A stretch of 64,000 nucleotides of DNA from Janibacter sp. HTCC2649 (GTDB lineage Bacteria; Actinomycetota; Actinomycetes; Actinomycetales; Dermatophilaceae). Positions 18,058 through 26,819 of the stretch are shown here, piece after piece. Position numbers and translations under genes: made by a program. Below the pieces are notes generated by a model, which was not told the origin of the DNA, searched no databases, and was given only the letters and a program-made list of their open reading frames with translations. The DNA lies in assembly GCF_000152705.1 (NCBI RefSeq), contig NZ_CH672413.1, positions 1,897,978-1,961,977 of the forward strand. The letters run 5' to 3'. Every line of letters starts with the position of its first letter. Within the stretch, counting starts at the first letter, position 1.

Positions 18058-18201
18058 GAGCAGTCCTTGCTGATTGAGAGAATCGAAACGACGGGTGGAC
18101 CAGCAGCTGCTGATCGGCCTGCGCGGCCGACCGGCGCGCGTGTGTCGAGGGGCAACACTACCGGCGCACGAGCCGAGCGCCCAAACGGGGCCGAAAACGG
18201 C

Positions 18202-18230
18202 GAAGGCCGGGCCTTGTCGGCCCGGCCTTC
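18202..18230. terminator. strong terminator after the BldC-like gene
   Basis: A perfect 12-bp stem, GAAGGCCGGGCC with GGCCCGGCCTTC, has a 5-base loop (TTGTC). It lies 19 bases past the stop of the BldC-like gene on the minus strand and is followed in that direction by GCCGTTTTC, so it probably ends that transcript before bS22. Confidence 0.8.
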
Positions 18231-18249
18231 AGCGTTGGTTGCTGCTCGC

Positions 18250-18447
18250 TCACGCGGTGCCCATGTAGGACTCCCGGAGGTACTTCTGCACCTCGTCCTC
18301 GGGAACCCTGAAGGAACGACCGACACGCACGGCCGGAAGCTCGCCTCCGTGCACCATGCGATAGACGGTCATCTTCGACACGCGCATGATCGAGGCCACC
18401 TCGGCAACGGTGAGAAACCGCACCTCGGCAAAGCGTTCCTGAGACAT
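18250..18447 (-). CDS. BldC/MerR-like small helix-turn-helix regulator
   Basis: This 65-residue DNA-binding protein is of the excisionase/BldC type. The helix-turn-helix is FLTVAEVASIMRVSKMTVYR (12-31), followed by a wing with ELPAVRVGRSFRVPEDEV. I choose the ATG at 18447, which has GAGGTGG five bases before it; an in-frame ATG seven codons upstream is possible. Small regulators of this type next to bS22 are conserved across actinobacteria. Target genes are unknown. Confidence 0.88.
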   Translation of the reverse strand: MSQERFAEVRFLTVAEVASIMRVSKMTVYRMVHGGELPAVRVGRSFRVPEDEVQKYLRESYMGTA

Positions 18448-18613
18448 CGCCACCTCGATCTTCTGCATGCTCGCATCGCCGACTTCCCCGTCGGCGTTCA
18501 CTACGGGCGTGCAAGAAGCAACCATAGGGGCTGGTGTGACCATTGGGGAAGTCGTTGGAGCGGAATCTTTCCCAAGTCCAGCCGACACGCGGCCAAGTGG
18601 GGAGAAATCTGAG

Positions 18614-19804
18614 TCAGTCAAACCATGGGTCGAGGCCATGGAGCGGGAACACGGCTTGACGCGTTGCCAGGATCGCGGCGTCACCGGGGCGGTCCGGGTT
18701 GTGCCCCATCCCCCACGGTCGCACCCAGATCGGCAGGTCCTTCTCGGCGAGGTCACCCATGGTCGGAGGGCCCTCTCGACCGAACGTCTCGCGGACGTGG
18801 TCGAGCCATTCGGCGGGCACGGCCGTGGTCGAGGACACGGGGGCGTGGGCGGCGATGGCCGTGAGGTGCGCCCAGGAGCGCGGCACGACATCGACCAGCT
18901 CGTAGCCGCCACCGCCGAGCGCGACCCACTTGCCGCCTGCCTGGTCGTGGGCGAGGCGGTGCAGGCACTCATGGGCCCGCCGCTGGGCGTCGAGCGAAAT
19001 GCTGAAGTGGGCGAGCGGGTCCTGACGGTGGCTGTCGCACCCGTGCTGGGAGACGAGCACGTCGGGATCGAAGGCAGCGACGACGTGCGGCACGACCGAC
19101 TCGATGGCCCGCAGCCAGTCGGAGTCACCGGTGCCGGGCGGGAGTGCGACGTTGACGGCCGTGCCACGCGCATCGGGCCCGCCGATGTCGGCGGGCCAGC
19201 CGGTGCCCGGGAAGAGGGCGCGACCCGACTCGTGGATCGAGATGGTGAGGACGCGCGGGTCATTCCAGAAGATGCGCTCCACCCCGTCGCCGTGGTGGAC
19301 GTCGATGTCGACGTAGGCCACCCGCTCGGCGCCGTGGTCGAGAAGCCATTGGATGCCGACCGCGATGTCGTTGTAGATGCAGAAGCCGGCCGCGTTGGTG
19401 GCCATCGCGTGGTGGAGGCCGCCGCAGTAGTTCACGCCGTGGTCGGCCTCGCCGCTCCACACCGCGTCGCAGACGTCGACGGTGCCCTGGACGATGCGGG
19501 CGCTGGCCTCGTGCATCCCCGCGAAGGCCGGGTCGTCCTCGGTGCCGAGACCGCGGCGCCCGTCCGCGCTGTCGGGATCGAGCGAGGCTGCTCGGACGGC
19601 GGCGATGTAGTCGCGGTCGTGGACGGTCGCGAGAAGGTCGTCGCTGGCCACACCCGGGCCGATGACCTCGACCTGGTCCAGGACCCCCAGGTTGTCGAGC
19701 AGGCGGGTGGTGAGGGCGAGCCTTGCGGGCCCCATCGGATGGGACGGCCCGAAGTTGTAAGCCGTGAACCCGTCGTCCCAGACGAGGCGCGTGCGATGAG
19801 CCAT
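18614..19804 (-). CDS. acetoin utilisation protein AcuC / class I-type histone deacetylase family
   Basis: This 396-residue protein is a zinc-dependent deacetylase of the HDAC/AcuC superfamily. The catalytic HH pair is in GGLHHAM near residue 135, zinc ligands are in YVDIDVHHGDG near 170, and SQHGCDSHRQDPLAH and LGGGGY complete the active site. AcuC deacetylates acetyl-CoA synthetase in Bacillus; the substrate here is not shown by the context. I use the ATG at 19804 (MAHRTRLVWDDGF); an ATG three codons upstream is also in frame. Confidence 0.9.
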   Translation of the reverse strand: MAHRTRLVWDDGFTAYNFGPSHPMGPARLALTTRLLDNLGVLDQVEVIGPGVASDDLLATVHDRDYIAAVRAASLDPDSADGRRGLGTEDDPAFAGMHEASARIVQGTVDVCDAVWSGEADHGVNYCGGLHHAMATNAAGFCIYNDIAVGIQWLLDHGAERVAYVDIDVHHGDGVERIFWNDPRVLTISIHESGRALFPGTGWPADIGGPDARGTAVNVALPPGTGDSDWLRAIESVVPHVVAAFDPDVLVSQHGCDSHRQDPLAHFSISLDAQRRAHECLHRLAHDQAGGKWVALGGGGYELVDVVPRSWAHLTAIAAHAPVSSTTAVPAEWLDHVRETFGREGPPTMGDLAEKDLPIWVRPWGMGHNPDRPGDAAILATRQAVFPLHGLDPWFD

Positions 19805-19918
19805 GTCGGGCACGCTACCCGGCGCACCCCCGATGAGCGTTAGCCTCGACCCGAACGTCCACCTGACGATGCGACATCGCCGTCAGTCATCAGGGTCAGT
19901 CATCAGCAGGAGGAAGCC

Positions 19919-20584
19919 TTGGGCGCCAAGAACAGCGATCTCGATGTGCTCGTGGTCGGTCTGGGTCGATTCGGCGGCGCTGCCGCCCTCGAGCTGCGCC
20001 GCCTGGGACACCGCGTCGTCGCCATCGAGAAGGACGGGTTCCTCGCCGAGAAGTTCCTCGGCCGGTTGAGCTCGATCATCCACGGCGACGCCAGCGACTC
20101 CGAGGTCATCCGCGACGCCAAGGCGTCCCGCTACAAGATCGCCATCGTCGGTGTGGGGTCCTCGATCGAGGCGTCGGTGTTGGCGTCGGCCAACCTCGTC
20201 GACCAGGGCATCCCCGACATCTGGGCCAAGGCCATGTCACCCGAGCACGCGCGCATCCTCGACCGGATCGGCGTCCAGCACATCGTGCGCCCCGAGGCCG
20301 ACACCGGACGCCGCGTCGCGCACCTCGTCGGCGGCAAGCTGCAGGACTACATCGAGTTCGACGACGGGTTCGCCATCGTCAAGATGCGCCCGCCGACCGA
20401 GGCCATCGGCTTCACGCTGGAGCAGAGCAAGCTGCGCAGCAAGTACGGCGTGACGATCGTGGGCGTCAAGGCCCCCGGTGAAGACTTCACGTATGCCGTG
20501 CCCTCGACGAAGGTCTCGGCCCACGACACGCTCATCGTCAGTGGTCCCACAGAACTGTTGGAGCGTCTCGCCGCTCGACCCTGA
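19919..20584 (+). CDS. TrkA/KtrA-type RCK protein, regulator of potassium uptake
   Basis: This 221-residue cytoplasmic protein has an N-terminal Rossmann RCK-N domain (VLVVGLGRFGGAAALELRRLG, residues 10-30, with Asp/Glu closing the second strand) and an RCK-C domain from about residue 140. It starts at a TTG, supported by AGGAGG six bases upstream. Such proteins gate TrkH/KtrB potassium transporters by binding nucleotides. No transporter gene lies next to it, as would be usual, so the partner must be elsewhere. A ten-base direct repeat CAGTCATCAG lies just upstream. Confidence 0.88.
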   Translation: MGAKNSDLDVLVVGLGRFGGAAALELRRLGHRVVAIEKDGFLAEKFLGRLSSIIHGDASDSEVIRDAKASRYKIAIVGVGSSIEASVLASANLVDQGIPDIWAKAMSPEHARILDRIGVQHIVRPEADTGRRVAHLVGGKLQDYIEFDDGFAIVKMRPPTEAIGFTLEQSKLRSKYGVTIVGVKAPGEDFTYAVPSTKVSAHDTLIVSGPTELLERLAARP

Positions 20585-20613
20585 CCGCCGAGAGGCGACC
20601 CAGCAGCCCGGCT

Positions 20614-21141
20614 TCAGAAGTCGGTGGGTACTGACCCGCGGTCGCCGCCGAGCGCGAGCACCATGGCGACCTCGTCCTCGTCGTTCTCGCTGACGACCCG
20701 CATGGGACGACGCTTGCCGGTGGGCCGGAACCCGAACCCGCTGGCGAACGCGACGGCGCGGCCGTTGTCGCTGCCGACCCAGTAGGCAAGCTGCGACTGG
20801 CCCTGCTCGCGGGCAAGGTTGGCGCCGGCGCGCACGAGGGCACTGGCCACGCCGCTGCCGCGGGCTTCGGGGCTGACCCAGAGGCCGAAGAGCTCGGAGG
20901 TGTTGGGGTTGTCGTCGCTCGAGCGGCCCACGCTGACGATGCCGAGCTGGCTGTCCTGGCGTTCGGCGATGAGGCGGGCCGAGCGGTTCATCCGCTGGCG
21001 CCACAGGTCCTCGTCGAAGGCTTCTTCATCCGCGACGGTGGCCACGAAGGCTTCGGGCGATTCCCGCAGAGCGGTCAGTCGCGTGTCGCGGTACTGCTGC
21101 CAGTCCTCCTCGCCCAACGGGCGCACGCTGATGTCACTCAT
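20614..21141 (-). CDS. GNAT family N-acetyltransferase
   Basis: This 175-residue acetyltransferase has the GNAT acetyl-CoA loop, VSPEARGSGVASALV near residue 100, and the C-terminal ASGFGFRPTGKRRPM. It overlaps a second GNAT gene upstream (ATGA); both begin with similar ...VRPLxxxDWxxYRDxRLxAL segments, so they look like diverged tandem duplicates. The substrate is unknown. Confidence 0.85.
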   Translation of the reverse strand: MSDISVRPLGEEDWQQYRDTRLTALRESPEAFVATVADEEAFDEDLWRQRMNRSARLIAERQDSQLGIVSVGRSSDDNPNTSELFGLWVSPEARGSGVASALVRAGANLAREQGQSQLAYWVGSDNGRAVAFASGFGFRPTGKRRPMRVVSENDEDEVAMVLALGGDRGSVPTDF

Positions 21142-21683
21142 GCCTCCACTGTCTCTGACGACACCGGCGGGCGGCAAGCCGGGTCCACCGCGACGGCATA
21201 CCCGATCTCCTTGATCCCGCCGTAGAGCGGGTTGTCCCAGCTGGTGCCGGTGGGAGCGAAGCCGTGCCGCTCGTAGAGGCGCTGGGCGGGGAGGTTCTCC
21301 TGGGCGACTTCGAGGTGGACGCGGACGTAGCCGTCCTGACCTGCGGCGTCGAGGGCCGCAGCGACGAGGAGGTCGCCCACACCGCGTCCGCGCACGGACG
21401 CCGAGACCCACATTCCGATGAGGTAGATCTCGTCGTCGGGCTGGTCGGCGCCGTGCCAGATGGAGACCGTGCCGACGGGTCGGTCGTCGACCATCGCGAG
21501 GAACACACGCATCGAGGTGAGTCGTGCGAGCCAGGACTCGTCCGAGTAGGCCGCGCTCACGGCATACGTGTTCGCGAAGGCCCGTGGGGTGTCGAGGAGC
21601 GCGGCGAGGCGCACGTCGCGATAGGTGCGCCAGTTGTCCTCGGTGACGGGGACGACGCTGGCCGGGCCCTTCGGGTCAGCCAC
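21138..21683 (-). CDS. GNAT family N-acetyltransferase
   Basis: This 181-residue acetyltransferase has the acetyl-CoA loop VSASVRGRGVGDLLV near residue 95 and YERHGFAPTGTSWDN near the end. The GTG start at 21683 overlaps the proC stop by 8 bases, indicating coupling with proC. Its N-terminal WRTYRDVRLAALLDTPRAF resembles the neighbouring GNAT (WQQYRDTRLTALRESPEAF), which supports a local duplication. Substrate unknown. Confidence 0.85.
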   Translation of the reverse strand: MADPKGPASVVPVTEDNWRTYRDVRLAALLDTPRAFANTYAVSAAYSDESWLARLTSMRVFLAMVDDRPVGTVSIWHGADQPDDEIYLIGMWVSASVRGRGVGDLLVAAALDAAGQDGYVRVHLEVAQENLPAQRLYERHGFAPTGTSWDNPLYGGIKEIGYAVAVDPACRPPVSSETVEA

Positions 21684-22476
21684 CGGACAGCTCCCGCGAG
21701 CGAACCGCGGCTGCCTCCATCGCGGTGACGAAGGCGGCCCGGACCTTGTGGTCGTCGAGGACGCGCAGAGCGGCAGCCGTCGTGCCGCCGGGCGAGGTGA
21801 CCTGCTCGCGGAGCACCGTCGGGTGCTGACCGGTCTCTCGGAGCATCGTCGCCGCGCCGTAGAGCGTCTGGGTGACGAGCTCGGTGGCGGTGGCACGCGG
21901 CATACCGAGGACGACGCCCGCCTCGATCATCGCTTCGACGACGTAGAAGATGTAGGCCGGTCCGCTGCCGGAGATCGCCGTGACCGCGTCGAGTTGCTTC
22001 TCGGGGACCTCGGTGACCTTGCCGGTTGCGGCGAGGAGCTCGATGGCGTGGGCGAGCTGGTCGGGCATGCAGTGCTTGCCACCGCTCACGGCGGCCATGC
22101 CTTCGTCGACGAGGGCGGGGGTGTTGGGCATGACGCGGACGACGGAGCGCCCCTCGGCGAGACGGCTCTCGATGAACTCGGTCGTGATGCCGGCGGCGAG
22201 GCTGACGACGAGGTTCCCGTCGGCGACGTGGGGGCTGATCTCGTCGAGCAGTGCGGCCATGTCCTGCGGCTTGACGACGAGCACGAGGGTGTCGGCACCT
22301 GCCGCGGCCTCGACGTTGCTGACGGCGCGCACGCCGTACTTCTCCGTCAGCTCGGCGGCGCGCTCGGCGCGTCGCTCGGTGATGACGAGCTCGTCAGCCG
22401 GGCGACCGGAGCGCAGCAGACCCGAGAGCAAGGTTTCGCCCATGACACCAGCACCGAAGATCGCAACCGTTCCCAT
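21676..22476 (-). CDS. proC: pyrroline-5-carboxylate reductase
   Basis: This 266-residue enzyme reduces pyrroline-5-carboxylate to proline. The N-terminal NAD(P) loop is IFGAGVMGETL, VVKPQ and RVMPNTPALV are conserved, and the substrate-binding SGSGPAYIF with the C-terminal VTSPGGTTAAAL identifies it firmly. It begins the proC-GNAT-GNAT overlap series and lies downstream of proline dehydrogenase on the same strand, separated by a tandem repeat array. Confidence 0.95.
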   Translation of the reverse strand: MGTVAIFGAGVMGETLLSGLLRSGRPADELVITERRAERAAELTEKYGVRAVSNVEAAAGADTLVLVVKPQDMAALLDEISPHVADGNLVVSLAAGITTEFIESRLAEGRSVVRVMPNTPALVDEGMAAVSGGKHCMPDQLAHAIELLAATGKVTEVPEKQLDAVTAISGSGPAYIFYVVEAMIEAGVVLGMPRATATELVTQTLYGAATMLRETGQHPTVLREQVTSPGGTTAAALRVLDDHKVRAAFVTAMEAAAVRSRELSGG

Positions 22477-22565
22477 GTCGCGAGACTAAGCCCTCGTCAC
22501 GTCGCGCTTCACGTGCGTTTCATCGCCGGGTATGCCGCCCGCCCGCCTCTCGCGGGCAGCTCCGC
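22477..22565. other. spacer between proC and the 59-bp array
   Basis: No gene is visible. It holds one octamer GTATGCCG at 22530 and a short GC-rich inverted repeat (GCCCGCC then CTCGCGGGC). It should contain any separate proC promoter, but I cannot point to clear -10 and -35 elements. Confidence 0.4.
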
Positions 22566-22801
22566 CCTTGGAGACGAGGTTGCGCAGGAAGAGATCTCGT
22601 GTGTGGACCTCCGCGGCACTCAGACCTTGGAGACGAGACTGCGCAGGAAGAGATCTCGTGTGTGGACCTCCGCGGCACTCAGCCCTTGGAGACGAGGTTG
22701 CGCAGGAAGAGATCTCGTGTGTGGACCTCCGCGGCACTCAGCCCTTGGAGACGAGACTGCGCAGGAAGAGATCTCGTGTGTGGACCTCCGCGGCACTCAG
22801 C
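22566..22801 (+). repeat. four tandem 59-bp repeats derived from the proline dehydrogenase 3' end
   Basis: Copies begin with CCTTGGAGACGAG at 22566, 22625, 22684 and 22743; a fifth, diverged partial copy at 22802 is the true end of the gene. The period is 59 bases. Copies 1 and 3 read GAGGTTGCG and copies 2 and 4 GAGACTGCG, so the array also has a 118-bp higher order. On the minus strand each unit carries the last codons and stop of the gene (LRNLVSKG, stop) plus about 30 bases containing the palindrome GAGATCTC and CCGCGG. The units are far more alike than any is to the gene end, a sign of recent homogenisation. Confidence 0.95.
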
Positions 22802-23747
22802 CCTTGGAAACCAAACTGCGCAGGAAGAACTGCAGGTTGGCGGGGCGCTCGGCCATGCGGCGCATGAGGTAGCCGTACCACTCCTCGCCGAAGGGCACAT
22901 AGACGCGCATCTGGTGTCCGCGGTCGGCGATGCGGGTCTGCTCGTCGGGGCGGATGCCGTAGAGCATCTGGAACTCGTAGGAGTCGGGTTCGCGTCCGTG
23001 GCGGCTCGCGAGCGCCCGGGCGATGTCGATGAGGCGCGGGTCGTGGCTGGCGATCATCGGGTAGCCGTCGCCCTCCATGAGCACCTTGAGGCAGCGCACG
23101 TAGGAGAGGTCGACATCCCCGGCGTCCTGGTAGGCGACCGAGGCCGGCTCCTTGTAGGCGCCCTTGCACAGTCGGACCCGGCTGCCCGCAGTGGCGAGGT
23201 CACGACAGTCGGCCTCGGTGCGGTGGAGGTAGGACTGGACGACGGCCCCGGTGCTGGGGAAGTCCTTGCGCAGCTCGGCGAGGATCCCCAGCGTCGAGTC
23301 GGTCGTCGTGTGGTCCTCCATGTCGAGGGTGACCGTGGTGTCGGCGTCCTTGGCGATCTCGCAGATGCGGCGGGCGTTGTCGAGGGCGATCTGCTCGCCG
23401 TCCTGGGGCAGCGCCTGGCCGACGGCGCTGAGCTTGACGCTCACCTCGGCGGCTCCGAACTGCGTCAGGTCACGTGCCTTGAGCGCCCGCAGCAGGCCGA
23501 CGTAGGTGTCGACGGTGTGGGCGGCCTGACCGGCGTCGAGCGTGTCCTCACCGAGGTAGTCGATGGTCACCATGCGGTTCGTCGCGCGCAGCTCGGCGGC
23601 CGCACTGACCGCATGGGCCACATCGGTCCCCGGCACGTAGCGCTGCACGACGGAGCGGCTCACCGGCGCCTTCTCGATCGTGCTGCGCACGAGCGAGGAG
23701 TCGGACAGGTGCAGGAGACTGGAGCGAAGCAGGTCTGAGGCATCCAC
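22797..23747 (-). CDS. proline dehydrogenase
   Basis: This 316-residue FAD enzyme oxidises proline to pyrroline-5-carboxylate. It is the monofunctional, PutB-like form. Conserved parts are VSVKLSAVG near residue 110, TLDMEDHTTTD near 140, RLCKGAYKEP near 195, and the C-terminal YVPFGEEWYGYLMRRMAERP. It ends FFLRSLVSKG. No pyrroline-5-carboxylate dehydrogenase gene is adjacent. Immediately after the stop lies the 59-bp array copied from its last codons, between it and proC. Confidence 0.93.
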   Translation of the reverse strand: MDASDLLRSSLLHLSDSSLVRSTIEKAPVSRSVVQRYVPGTDVAHAVSAAAELRATNRMVTIDYLGEDTLDAGQAAHTVDTYVGLLRALKARDLTQFGAAEVSVKLSAVGQALPQDGEQIALDNARRICEIAKDADTTVTLDMEDHTTTDSTLGILAELRKDFPSTGAVVQSYLHRTEADCRDLATAGSRVRLCKGAYKEPASVAYQDAGDVDLSYVRCLKVLMEGDGYPMIASHDPRLIDIARALASRHGREPDSYEFQMLYGIRPDEQTRIADRGHQMRVYVPFGEEWYGYLMRRMAERPANLQFFLRSLVSKG

Positions 23748-23781
23748 GAGCGTCAGGCTATCCGCTCCAGTCCCCCGCCGG

Positions 23782-26736
23782 TCACGCCCCCTTCGGCGTC
23801 ACGTGGAAGGCGCCGAAGGCCACTTCGTGACCGGCACTGTCCAGCACGACGAGCGTGTCCATCCCGTTCTTGACCGACGCGGGCAGGATGAGCTCGATCG
23901 TGTCGTCGAGGGTGGCGAAGTGCCAGCCGAGGGGCTGGCCCGTGCCGTTGACGTAGAGGAAGTACCACTGGCCGTAGGCGAGCCCGTCTGCCTCGAGGAG
24001 CTGGCCCGCACGGTACTTCCGGTCGAGCCCGAGGTTGATCGGCGAGGTGAGTCCGTCATAGTCCTTGCGCGTCAGGGTCGGCGTCGTCGTGGGCATGGTG
24101 GGCTTGGCCTCCAGCGTCACGGTGACTCCATCGACGACCTGACTCACGGCCTGCGCCCCATTGGCCGCCGTGGCCGAGAAGCCCGCGACGGTGACCTGGC
24201 CGGAGTCGACCTGGGCCTGGGTGAGGACGATCGACGCATTCGACGAGACGGACTGTCCGAGCCCGAGGGTCGTCGCCGGGATGTCCGCCCCGGTGACGAC
24301 GAGGTCGGTGAGCGAGACGTTGCCCGCGTTGCCGACCGTGCGGGTGACGTCGATGCGGTCACCGGCACTCGCAAAGCGGTCACCATCCACATCGACGAAC
24401 ACCGGGGTGACAAGTCCGTCGAGGCCCGGCTGGCGGACCTTGAGGTCGATCTCTCCGCCGTCGATGGCGTAGTTCACGGTGGTCTTGCCGGTCGCCGTGA
24501 CCGTCCAGGCGGAGCTGGCACGGAAGAAGCCGGCGTCGGCCTCATCCTGGGTCACGAGGTGACGAGGCGTGGTGCAGGCGTAGCTGCCGCCGATGGCGAG
24601 GTTGGTGAAGCGGCAGTTGCCACCACCCGGCGGGACGAAGGGAGCGAACGTGCCACTCGTCGGCGCGACCGTCTCGACGAACGGCGACGTGTTCGCGACG
24701 TTGAACGTGTAGGGAAGCTGTTCACCGGCCACATACGGCGTCGTCGCCAGATCCCTTGTGCCATCGGCTCGCTGGCCCGCGATCGAGGCTCCGAGGCCAA
24801 TGCCCGCGGGGTTGCGCAGGAAGACCGGCGCGCCGGCGAAGGAGACCGTCTTCGTCACTGTTGAATCCGTGGTGGACGTGATCGTGAACGTCGCCGTCGG
24901 CGTGAAGAAACCCTTGGCGACATCGGCTGCCGTCACGGTGTGGCGGGGAGTCGTGCACGTGTATGCCGCACCCGCCGCCAACGTGAGGAACCGGCAGTTG
25001 GGTGCCGTGGGAGGGAGGAACCCGGAGTCGAACGAACCCGACACGGGCACGGACGCGGCGGTCACGTTGGAGGTCGACGTCACGTTGAGCGAGTAGGCCA
25101 CCTGCTCGCCCACGGCATACGGGTTCGCGACGACGTCGCGGGCTGCCGCTGATCCGGTGATCGTCAGGCCGACCTGCTGAGCACCTTGCGCGGTGACGAC
25201 CACGCCGTAGTGCGACGTGCGTCCGTCGGCGGCCGTGAAGGTCGCGTCGAGACGGGTTGCGCCGGTGGCCGTCCTTGAGGCCGTCAGGGGAACGGTGACC
25301 GTGGCAGAGGCGCCGGGAGCGATGGTCGGGACGGTGACCGCCGGAGCGGACCAACCGGTGGGGGTGGCGATCGTCGCCGAACCACCCTCGAGGGGGGTCG
25401 CCTCCTGGTTGGTGATCGTCAGCGGCACCTGGGTGGTCGAGCCAGCCTGGACGGTGCGGTCGGGCGTCGACACCGGGGCGCAGACGTAGTTGAGCCACGC
25501 GTCGTCGAAGGCCGCGAAGGTCAGGTCGTCGGTGTAGTTGCCCTCGTAGAAGACGCCGATCCGACCGGAGTCGAGGCGAGTGGCGGTCGAGTAGGCCGAG
25601 AAGCCGGACCGCAGGCTGCGCAGTCCCGTCCAGGTGGCACCGTCGTCGCAGGAGACCCGGGCCGACACGTTCACCCGGTCGACCTGGCTGGCGGAGTTGG
25701 TGAAGAGGAGCTTCTTGGCCTCGGGGCTGCCCTGCGCTGCGTCGGGGAAGAGCCGGGTGATCGAGCCGTTGTTCGTCGGGTCGATGAGCTGTCGGTCGAC
25801 CGTGACGGGGCCATAGGTCTGGCCACCATCCGTCGAGATGGCGACCTTGCGGAAGTGACCGTTGGAGCTGTCACGCGAGTTGAGCATCACGCGGCCATCG
25901 GAGAGCTCGACCGTCTTGTTCTCGTCCATGGCGGTGCCGACGGGAGCCCCCTTCTGCCACGTCACTCCGTGGTCGTCGGAGTAGGCGCTCCACGACTGGA
26001 TGACATCAGTGCCGTTGGACTGGCGGACGTAGCCCGCGTACTGCTGGACCAGCCGCCCGGCGTGGGCGCCGTAGCGGAGCTGGATGCCCTCACCCGAGGA
26101 CGCGAACATCGAGCGCACGTCTCCGATCTGGGGGTTGGTCTTGCTCGTGCCCGGCTTGACGACGTCGGTGATGAGGCGTGGCGTGCTCCACGTCAGCCCG
26201 GCGTCATTGGACTCGACGACGGCGGCGCTGATGACGTTGCGGTCAGCGTCATCGTTGCCGAACTGACTGGCGGCGAAGCCGGCGTCCTTGGAGTAGACGA
26301 AGAAGGCGAAGACCTTGCCGGCCTCGTGGTCGACGACGTAGCTCGGGTCGCTGTAGCCGTACTTGCCACTGGTCGCGTCACCGGCAAAGCCTGCAGCGAT
26401 CGTCGACATGGGACCCCAGGTCCGGCCGCCGTCGGTGCTGCGCCGCTGCACGATCGAGTTGGGGTTGGGTGCGTCGGCGGAGCTCCCCGGGCGGGCGTCC
26501 CATGCCGAGACGACCACACCGTTGCCGAGGTGGGCGAGAGCCGGGATCCGGTAGAAGAAGTTGGCAGGCGTGCGGTCCGCCGCAAGGTTCTGCTCGCTGT
26601 AGGTGCCTGGCGCGGAGGTGGGTGGCAGCGGCGAGATCGGCGTGGCCGCGGCCTGGCTCACCGCGCCGGTCAGGGTGGCTGTCGTCAGGGCCGCACAGGC
26701 AAGGGCGGCAGTGGCACAGCGAGCAAGGGCTGACAT
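23782..26736 (-). CDS. secreted multidomain sialidase (GH33-type)
   Basis: This 984-residue secreted protein has a signal peptide (about 1-32, ending AAATP). The sialidase domain covers about 45-430: the FRIP-type motif is FYRIPAL, the Asp region is SAWDARPGSSADAPN, and Asp-boxes occur as STDGGRTWG, SNDAGLTWS, SDDHGVTWQ and STDGGQTYG. A NEW3-like beta domain follows (about 440-525), then two homologous modules each with NCRF and CTTPRH cysteines (about 530-640 and 640-750), then a third module without them and a C-terminal region. It would release sialic acid from host or environmental glycans. No sialic acid catabolic genes are nearby. Confidence 0.9.
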   Translation of the reverse strand: MSALARCATAALACAALTTATLTGAVSQAAATPISPLPPTSAPGTYSEQNLAADRTPANFFYRIPALAHLGNGVVVSAWDARPGSSADAPNPNSIVQRRSTDGGRTWGPMSTIAAGFAGDATSGKYGYSDPSYVVDHEAGKVFAFFVYSKDAGFAASQFGNDDADRNVISAAVVESNDAGLTWSTPRLITDVVKPGTSKTNPQIGDVRSMFASSGEGIQLRYGAHAGRLVQQYAGYVRQSNGTDVIQSWSAYSDDHGVTWQKGAPVGTAMDENKTVELSDGRVMLNSRDSSNGHFRKVAISTDGGQTYGPVTVDRQLIDPTNNGSITRLFPDAAQGSPEAKKLLFTNSASQVDRVNVSARVSCDDGATWTGLRSLRSGFSAYSTATRLDSGRIGVFYEGNYTDDLTFAAFDDAWLNYVCAPVSTPDRTVQAGSTTQVPLTITNQEATPLEGGSATIATPTGWSAPAVTVPTIAPGASATVTVPLTASRTATGATRLDATFTAADGRTSHYGVVVTAQGAQQVGLTITGSAAARDVVANPYAVGEQVAYSLNVTSTSNVTAASVPVSGSFDSGFLPPTAPNCRFLTLAAGAAYTCTTPRHTVTAADVAKGFFTPTATFTITSTTDSTVTKTVSFAGAPVFLRNPAGIGLGASIAGQRADGTRDLATTPYVAGEQLPYTFNVANTSPFVETVAPTSGTFAPFVPPGGGNCRFTNLAIGGSYACTTPRHLVTQDEADAGFFRASSAWTVTATGKTTVNYAIDGGEIDLKVRQPGLDGLVTPVFVDVDGDRFASAGDRIDVTRTVGNAGNVSLTDLVVTGADIPATTLGLGQSVSSNASIVLTQAQVDSGQVTVAGFSATAANGAQAVSQVVDGVTVTLEAKPTMPTTTPTLTRKDYDGLTSPINLGLDRKYRAGQLLEADGLAYGQWYFLYVNGTGQPLGWHFATLDDTIELILPASVKNGMDTLVVLDSAGHEVAFGAFHVTPKGA

Positions 26737-26819
26737 CGAGATCCTCCGGGGCTGCCGAGGAGCGCCGTCGCTCCCCGCGTTCCGGACAACCTAGGACGTC
26801 ATATGTCCGATGTCTAGAC

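Noticed and set aside
19883-19908. Direct repeat CAGTCATCAG before the RCK gene as an operator
   Set aside because: Only two copies of ten bases, without symmetry or a nearby regulator gene; likely chance.
22528-22740. Short open frames through the 59-bp array on either strand
   Set aside because: They only exist because the 59-base period shifts the frame; they have no start signal and repeat the same short peptide.
22566-22801. Regular repeats that could be taken for a CRISPR array
   Set aside because: Units follow each other directly without unique spacers, and each contains the end of the neighbouring gene.
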